This document shows positions 57,381 through 64,000 of a stretch of 64,000 nt of DNA, in pieces. A program made the position numbers and the translations under genes. Numbering within the stretch: position 1 is the stretch's first letter; every line of letters starts with the position of its first letter. The stretch spans positions 992,001 to 1,056,000 of the forward strand of contig WJXW01000013.1 of the NCBI GenBank assembly GCA_015832175.1, written 5' to 3'. This DNA is from Paraphaeosphaeria minitans. Taxonomy: Eukaryota > Ascomycota > Dothideomycetes > Pleosporales > Didymosphaeriaceae. The notes below the pieces were generated by a model, which saw only the letters and a program-made list of their open reading frames with translations, was not told the DNA's origin and did not search any database.

Positions 57381-59072
57381 ATCGCGGCGCCCCTTGTGCA
57401 GTCGGGCGATGGGGAGGAGAATGAGCCTGTGTGGGCGTGGTTGAGGAGGGTCGAGGAATTGTAGCGTGGCGTAGCTGTGCTAAGCGTGTGTAGGGTTTCT
57501 GTCGGCGACGGTGGCCACGAAGGGCTGGCGGGTTCCGCTTGCGCTGAGGAATGCAATCGTGAGTTTGGGGGGGGGGGGAGGGGCGGGCGTTTGAGGTGTG
57601 GAGAGATCAAGGCAAACCCTTGTCTTGCTCTGCTTTCCTTTGCACTGCAATGGCGTACTCCTGACTGGCTTCTCTCGAGGATGGGGTTCGAACACCGTGT
57701 GTCATCGTAACAGCATCACATCAAATTGTGTTACTTCCTGACCGCCATTCGTCTGTATGTATAGATAATAGTAGCCTTGTGTCGTATGCGTGTGGTGCGA
57801 TATCGACACCGACATTACTTCGGTATGCGGTATGTGGTATGGGTGTGCGCAACTCCCATTAGGGGGGACAGACAAGAAATTCAAATTCAAATTGGACCAT
57901 GGTATTTCCGAGGCTGCTGCTGTGGTATACTGAAATCTACTTACTGGGCTCTTGGGACGATGTGTCTTCCGGTAGGCACTACTGTGGGTGGGTCGGAGGG
58001 AGCTACATCGCTGGCTCTGTGCGCTCCTCATGGGTTGTCTGAGTGAGCTTCTCCACACGTATGATTTGAGCTTCAAGCCGGAAAGCTGACCCACATTGCA
58101 TCAGCATGCCAGATAAACGTTGTTCTGCCCGTGGCTTTCTCACAAAGATGTGATCATCCGGCCCAAGGGGGCCGCCGTCGGTGTGCTCGCTGGACCGAAG
58201 ATTTCTCCTCTCCAACGCCGGCCTACCGTGGAACAATTGTACATTGCCGAACCGGCTCGGCCTACATCCTACATCCCACACCGTATGAGAAACGCCGGAA
58301 AGAGGTCTGCTGTGTTATAAAGGTGGGGTTTGATGCCGATCTGTTGCCCAGCTCTGTTGATAGGCATCCGCCCCGGTCTACAGACAACAACATAGTCGAC
58401 GGGTAGGTAGAGCAGCGCGGGCACAGCCAAGGGAGCCCAACGCGAGCACCAGCTGCGTTTTCGAGATCCTTCGGGAACTTCACTCCGGGGTGCTCGTTTT
58501 CTCGTTGAAGAGGGGTGCAGGAAGAAACTGAGACCTGTCCATGGTGTGGGCTTTGAGGGACACTGCCCGCCTTGGAAAAGGCGAGGCTCGTTGGACCAGA
58601 AATTGCCATGTCTGGTGCTGGACTCAAAGTGATAACACGCGTATCATTTTGCAGGCGGATTCAAGTTATATAAGCACCGGGAATATGTACAAGCATGGTA
58701 CAGTAGGGTATTTCAAGGCATTTCTCATCTGCTCCCGCCATCGAACGGAACTCGAACGTCAATTCATGTCAAAGTATTTGTAAAGTCTATGTATCATACA
58801 CATCCGAGGGGACTCGAAAATGGTGGTTATATTATGTTCTTAAATCCCGTCAAGTCGTGCTGTGTCGTTGTGTCATGTCATGTCATCTCATGTCATGCCA
58901 TGCTCGCTCTGTTCGAAGTCAAGATCCATCCCTCCATCCATCGCTCCATGAATGTCAAATACCATCCAATCCAAAGCATACTCCAAATTAAGTCTGAAAG
59001 CCGTCAATCGGCGACCACTGCGAGAAAGACGCCTAGTCCATCCCTTCATTCGCACTCTCAAATCCCTAATCC
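57381..59072. other. Convergent intergenic region
   Basis: 1.7 kb between the HMG gene (+) and the dsRBD-like gene (-). A G-run lies near 57569-57580, TCATG pentamer repeats at 58875-58905 and CCATCCAT words at 58927-58945. No gene recognised. Confidence 0.5.
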
Positions 59073-60321
59073 CTAACCCCCACTCTCTTCCACCTCCGTC
59101 GTCACACCCACCCCTGCCTCACCCTCAGCAACCTTCCCCACCGGTCGTCCAATAACAGTCTCGCCCCCCTTCATCCCCGCCATTACCCCCCGCGCATACT
59201 CCATCCTCTTCTCCCGCAACCCCTCGAGATACTGCAGCACCAACCGCGCACACTCTTCCTTTGCCTTCTTCTTCCCAAATACATGACGCACCTCGCAATC
59301 CGGATCCTCGTGTGGGCCGCCATTCTTGAAGAAGCAGGACACAGTGTGGAAGCCCTGCGCGGAAGCGGAGGACGTCGCGTAGCGCCATTCTGGGGTGTTG
59401 AGGCCGAGCTGGGTAGCAAGGTGTGCGGCGCGCTGGGCGTAGGAGGATGCGCCGGGGAGGTTGTCGGCGATGGATGATGCGGGGGCGAGAGGGGTAGGGA
59501 TGGTAGAGCTGGATGCAGGGACGCGAGGGGACTTGGCTTTCTTGATGCCGCCGAGGTCGGTAGCGGTGTCGGGCCAAAGACCTGCGGCCTGGAAGTCCGC
59601 GACGGCGCAGCTGGCGGCGTGCTGGCGGGCGGATTTCTTCGAGGTGAAGTAGGTGGTGCGGGATCCGAATGGATCGGGGTGGCCGTCGATAGTGAGCTCG
59701 CAGGAAAAGGATTGGCCGAGCTGGTAGTCGGTATATGTGGGTTGGGAGGAGGCGGTTGAGCGTTGGAACTCTGGTTGATGTTAGGATTCGTTGTTCCACC
59801 ATGGGCCGGACGTACCTACCAAGCAGCTGTCCAATGTAGTTCACCACGGGCGCCTTGTCCTTCTCCACGACCTCGGGGTGTACATTCTGCGTCTTCTGCT
59901 TCTTCGCCCTGGGTGCTCGCTCCAGCTTTCCCTCAGATTCCAGCTCCTTCAGAAGATTCAGGCACACCTCGCACAATCTCTCCTTCGCCTCCTGCTTGCT
60001 TCCACACGGCTCGGTCACGTGCAGCTCTTTTCCCATGAACTCCGTGCTCACGCGGAAACCCTCCTCACCATCTCCGCTGAAGACAAAGTGCGGACGAGGG
60101 ATTCCGTAGGCCTGGTACTTCTCATGCAATTCAATCATGAATTTGGACGAACGGGGCGCGAAGGCGCGAGGTTGGAGTTGAGCTTCGGGGTCGGGCTTGA
60201 CGGCCGAGGCAGAGTTTTTGCGCAGGGCCTGGGCTTTGAACTCATCGATGGAGAGGATCTGACCCGGCACGTTGAAGGAGCCAGGGAAGGCGGTCATGGC
60301 GGGAGTCGTGTCGACTCCCAT
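59073..60321 (-). CDS. Protein with dsRNA-binding-like domains
   Basis: Two exons, 60321-59820 and 59770-59073, with a 49-bp intron; 399 residues. Three segments look like alpha-beta-beta-beta-alpha dsRBD folds. One is at about residues 60-125 (MIELHEKYQAYGIPRPHF...GSKQEAKERLCEVCLNLLKEL). The second is at about 160-235 (SCELTIDGHPDPFGSRTTYFTSKKSARQHAASCAV). The third is at about 280-350 (AAHLATQLGLNTPEWRYA...FGKKKAKEECARLVLQYLEGL). The repeating KKSA/KKKAKEE helix-2 start is the typical dsRNA contact site. No RNase III or helicase domain is present. A role in RNA handling is an inference; the fold assignment is by eye. Without the splice the second and third domains are out of frame. Confidence 0.75.
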
Positions 60322-61272
60322 CTTCCCTCTCTTTCCGGAGTTCGCGCTACGTACCTATGAAATGGAGAGAGCGGGTGACGTGGGGTGCGGCGTCTTCCTG
60401 ATGTAACGATGATTGTGGGTCTGAGGGAGTGGGGTGGAAAGCGAGAGGGAGAGACTGGGATGATCAAGATGGCTTTCCTGGCACAATGAAGTACCGCAAG
60501 AGGTCGTCGCCAGCTTGCATCATGGCTCGGTGGGGACCAAGGCGCGTTTGCTGCGAGACAGGGATTCGGGCCGCTTGTTGGGGGCTTTGCTGCTTGCGTC
60601 TACCTACCTACCTACCTTACCGCAGCCGCGCACCTGATTGCGCGACGACGCGTTTGGTTTGACCAGGCTTGGGTGTGCTTGGTGTCTGGACAACTTCAGG
60701 CTGTGGGTAATGAGCAGGTAATGAACAGTAAACAATGGGTGGTGAGTGGTGAGTGGTGAGTGGTGATTGCGAGCAAACACACAATGTTTCCACACTGCAC
60801 TGGATGAGGCTAGTTAGGCAGGTACCGTACCGCACCGTGCCTACCGTATTTGTGCAACCAACTTCTCTGTGCAACGGAGCCACAATTCGAGCAGTCGCGT
60901 CCGAAGAAGAGGGGCAGGTGCAACCCGTGGACGGCGCGACACGCCCTCACTCCTCGCCTTCTCACGTCTCTCCTTTCGCCATCTTCTGCGCACAAGCTGC
61001 CGTGCTGAGACATACATGTGCTGATACAACCATTTCCCTTGCCGCCCATTAACAACAACAACCGTTACCTACCGTACCTACTGTACCTACCGTACCTACT
61101 GTGCCTACCGTACCTACTGTGCCTACCGTACCTACCTAGCCCAAGAGCTATCTAACAAACACAACCTACTACCCCACCGCGCATGAATCATAACATCATA
61201 ACTGCATTATCCCTGTATCGTCCACAAGCCCCAGCGGCCCTCCACCCACCAACAATCCCCTATGCCAACTTC
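60322..61272. other. Intergenic region with TACC repeats
   Basis: Promoter of the dsRBD-like gene and 3' flank of abaA. It contains CTACCTACCTACC at about 60600, GTGGTGA repeats at 60737-60764, TACCGTACC words at 60821-60850 and the 18-bp array at 61065-61139. No gene recognised. Confidence 0.5.
61065..61139. repeat. 18-bp TACCGTACCTACTG tandem repeat
   Basis: About four copies of CCTACCGTACCTACTGTG, the most regular array of the TACCTA/TACCGTA family in the window. Confidence 0.93.
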
Positions 61273-63746
61273 CTAGACCCTCCAAATCCCCCTCTCCCTC
61301 TCTCCAAAATCAACCTGTCCCAAGCCACCACACCCACCCCCACCTCCAACCTTACTATCTCTCCGCCCGCTCCCGACCCCCTCCGCACCCACCCCAGTAT
61401 CCTCTCCATACCCAATACCCCCTCCCTGCATCTTCCACATGCCCCCAACTCCATCCAGCATTCCACCCCCCTCATCCATCATATCGCCCACCCCAAACGA
61501 CTCCGCCGCGTTCTCAAGATGCGAGATGAGAGACGGATGGTGCCAGCTCGGCTTAGTTGCATAGCACCCGTTCGGCAGGGAACCGGACATGTTGGCCAGA
61601 GACGCGAGATCGCTAAAAGCATGGTCCGAGACGGACAGGGAGTGCTGAGTCTGCGGGTCGAGCCCCGTTACGGAGGAGAGGTTGGGCAAGGTGCTAGGCG
61701 TGTGGTGCGACAAGCCGTTCACATTCATGTTGACGTTGCCATTAGGGTTGTAGTTGTCGTAGACGGAGGCGCCGAGGTGTATCGCGGGCTCGAGACAGCC
61801 GCTGATGGTGATGTGGCCGCCGTCAAAGTCGAAGTCGTTGGCGTCAGGATATGGCTGCGAGTTTGCGTTGCCGGACGCGTCCTGGCTGTGCGATAGGGAG
61901 GGAAGGGAGTGTGTTTGCGAATAGTCGGTTGCGAGACTGGGAGCGGTGGCCGAATTGGGGTTGGAGAAGTCCGAGTTACCCATGCCCTCGAGGGCTAGGG
62001 CGTCGAGGTCGAGCTGTGGTTGGGTGGGACCGAAGGGATGATTGAAATCGAGCGGAAGGGTGGGGTACATGGAGTGGGAGGTGGGAATGGAGAGCATGGA
62101 GAGGGATGACGTTGCGTGGGTGGCGAGGAGCTCCTTTGCGTTACGAATGTGCGAGAGTTCCTCTTCTTTGACCCATTTGCTTTCCCTGCCATGTCCGAAG
62201 TTGGCAACGCGCCAGGTCATGCGGCCGGCTTCGTGGTTGTTGCGTGTCTGGCTGAAGCGCCAGAGGATTGTGAGCAGTCGGACTTGCTCGCCATCTTTGA
62301 TGCCGTACATGTCTTGTGCGGCGGTCATGTTCTGTAGTTCTCTGCGGACCAGCTCTTCGTAGCGGGTGCGGGCAGCCAGTTCCTCCTGCGCTGACGCTTT
62401 GCCTAGCAAGTCACCCAGCCTTTGCATCTGATGGACCCAGAACTTGGAGCCGAAGTGAACGTGCATTACGCCCTGCTCTGCATGGTACTCCTCCTGCGTG
62501 CGTGTTTCCCTGACTTTCCCCTGTGCCCGATCTCCATCGGGTTGATCCGCCACCCGGCCGTTCTCAAAGAAGCGTGTTCGGCATTCTATCGAATCGTACA
62601 GAGAAAGGTCGACTTGTGATTGGAGGTCAAAGGTAATGCTCAGGGTTGCTCCTGCGAGCCGCTCCATGGTCATAACCTTGATACTGGCATCGCAGATGAG
62701 GACATGGTGATCCCTGAACTGTTCTGTCCGGTGAAATCGGAACTCGGGATATTGCTTGTGCCACGACGATATATCGGCGATGTGTAGGTCATCCAAGCGG
62801 GGCTTGTTGTTGCTTAATTGAGTGAAATCATGGGCGTGACGCTTTGCCACTTCGACAAACATGTCGAAGTTGGCTACTGTATACGGAGAATCGTCATGGC
62901 CAGATAGGAGCTTTGCAAGAGCGACTGAAGAAGGAAGGTAACCCATGTTCTGCTGTAAGCCTGAGTCGGTCTGTGAGTGGTCATACTTGGAAGATGCGTG
63001 TCGGTGCCGGTGATGGCCGAAGTGTGAGCCGTGACGTCCTCGGCCGCTGCGACCACCCATATCCTCGGTGGACATGTAAACCAAGACTGCTCTCCACGTC
63101 AGCGACCAGTGTTGCAGGCTCCATGACGCACTTACTCTGCGGCTGATCTGAAAGCATAGGCTTCAGCACCTGGATGTGACTTGAGACTTGCTTCCGTGTG
63201 CGGGGTTCGCCCGTGTCTCTGTGGATAGAGTCTGCTACCAACTCATTCCGGCCACGTAGTTGGCCATCTAACATTTGCTTTCGGCGGCCCATGGGTGGCC
63301 ATCGGACGAGAGCTGAGATTATCAGTTTGAGCACGGTAACCAGGTCGGACGAGCATACCTCTGAAGAAAGCTTCTTCGAGATGGTCTGGCCACCGCTGCT
63401 CCTTGTTGTCCTTGGCCGATGCTGTTTCCGAGGGTTGGCGATCACGGTACTTCTGGTATTTGTCGCAAGCCTTCAGCAGCTTCATGAGCCTCTTTGTCTC
63501 AAGATCGATCTGGGCTTCCGATTTGTCGCTGTTGAAATGAGAAGCCAGATTACCCGTAAAGTAACCACCTAAACGACCGGCATAGATGGGAGTGGGTGAG
63601 CGTTTGCATGAGGAAGCATCCTCGCTGTATTCGTGCCGCCTGTTTGCCGATCGCTCTTGCAACACTCGGCTTGGTATGTATGTATCAGTGTCTGGTAGGG
63701 CTGGCGCGTTAGAGGGAAGGACGCATGAACGATGATGTAGTTCCAT
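61273..63746 (-). CDS. abaA: AbaA, TEA/ATTS-domain conidiation regulator
   Basis: Three exons: 63746-63359, 63312-63136, 63086-61273, with introns of 46 and 49 bp; 792 residues, close to the ~796 of Aspergillus nidulans AbaA. In Aspergillus AbaA acts after BrlA in conidiophore development, driving phialide differentiation and activating wetA. The TEA domain spans about residues 112-188 and is rebuilt exactly across both introns: WPDHLEEAFFR|ALVRWPPMGRRKQ, GRNELVADSIHRDTGEPRTRKQVSSHIQVL, then ending at |ILVYMSTEDM. A long C-terminal region follows; its end is glycine-rich (GGGGGCGGLGQ) and probably disordered. A leucine zipper as in the Aspergillus protein is not obvious. The start at 63746 is the first ATG of the frame, but an upstream exon cannot be ruled out. 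Confidence 0.95.
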
Positions 63747-64000
63747 TAGGAGGGAATGCTCGTAGATGAAAAGAATAGGAATCTAACAATGTCTGAAGGA
63801 AGGAACGTGGAGCGGTCGGAGCGAAGGAATGACTGAAGAGAATGGTATGGACGTGGCGAAGCCGAAGCAGCAATGTAGGAGCACATGAAGCGGTGATATA
63901 CAGCGAGTCTAGACGTCCGTCAGGAGGGCAGGATTCGCCTCTCACAAGGCACATCCGGTAACCACCAAAACGGAGCACACAGTCGCTGTGGTGACATAAC
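63747..64000 (-). promoter_or_regulatory. abaA upstream region with three CATTCY sites
   Basis: On the abaA sense strand CATTCC occurs at 63758-63753 and 63831-63826, and CATTCT at 63844-63839. CATTCY is the binding sequence established for AbaA in Aspergillus, often in multiple copies. The proximal site is only 7 bases before the chosen ATG. No BrlA-type site was found in the 254 bases available. Confidence 0.5.

Noticed and set aside
57640..57710. Possible tRNA B-box (GGTTCGAAC near 57685)
   Set aside because: No A-box at the right distance and no acceptor-stem pairing.

Overview
This window is nuclear DNA from a filamentous ascomycete (Pezizomycotina). The evidence is short introns (mostly 43-93 bp) with GT-AG borders, an AbaA conidiation regulator, a HET-C incompatibility protein, a fungal TRK potassium transporter, the ERMES subunit Mdm12 and a single-chain eukaryotic urease. 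GC-rich, simple-repeat-rich intergenic DNA and one AT-rich, CpA/TpG-poor island that looks RIP-mutated suggest a Dothideomycete. The class is an inference from general character, not from a search.

Layout. 1-970 is a mutated repeat island. 1065-5493 holds a DUF1479 dioxygenase (-) and a GH1 beta-glucosidase (+) in divergent orientation. 5494-10417 shows no convincing gene but has a RIP-like paired repeat. 10418-14551 holds a bZIP factor (+) converging on a 2-oxoglutarate oxygenase (-) with a 622-bp intron. 14552-16860 is rich in tandem repeats. 16861-24796 holds a senescence/spartin-like protein (-) divergent from TRK (+), which converges on a large-subunit catalase (-). 24797-31261 is gene-poor: a minisatellite cluster lies just upstream of a 48-residue six-cysteine microprotein (29013-29159). 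31262-40682 holds MDM12 (+), het-C (+), a membrane-anchored Hsp70/actin-like protein (+) and an acidic hypothetical protein (-). 42593-50580 holds a 1390-residue disordered protein with two C-terminal membrane segments (-) and an unrecognised 561-residue protein (-). 51344-54184 is urease with seven exons (+). 54185-55868 is another tandem-repeat block. 55869-57380 is an HMG-box protein (+), 59073-60321 a dsRNA-binding-like protein (-), and 61273-63746 abaA (-).

How the genes relate. There is no biosynthetic cluster or operon-like system; these look like independent housekeeping, stress, nitrogen and developmental genes. The most informative regulatory signals are seven GATA-factor sites upstream of urease (nitrogen control) and three AbaA-type CATTCY sites upstream of abaA (possible autoregulation).

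Gene structures were built by joining reading frames at GT-AG sites that restore frame and family motifs. Several terminal exons (2OG oxygenase, the 561-residue protein) are absent from any single open frame and were found this way. I saw no tRNA, rRNA, CRISPR or intact transposon. The best candidates for something undescribed are the cysteine-rich microprotein, the dispersed TACCTA/TACCGTA intergenic motif family, and the higher-order minisatellites.
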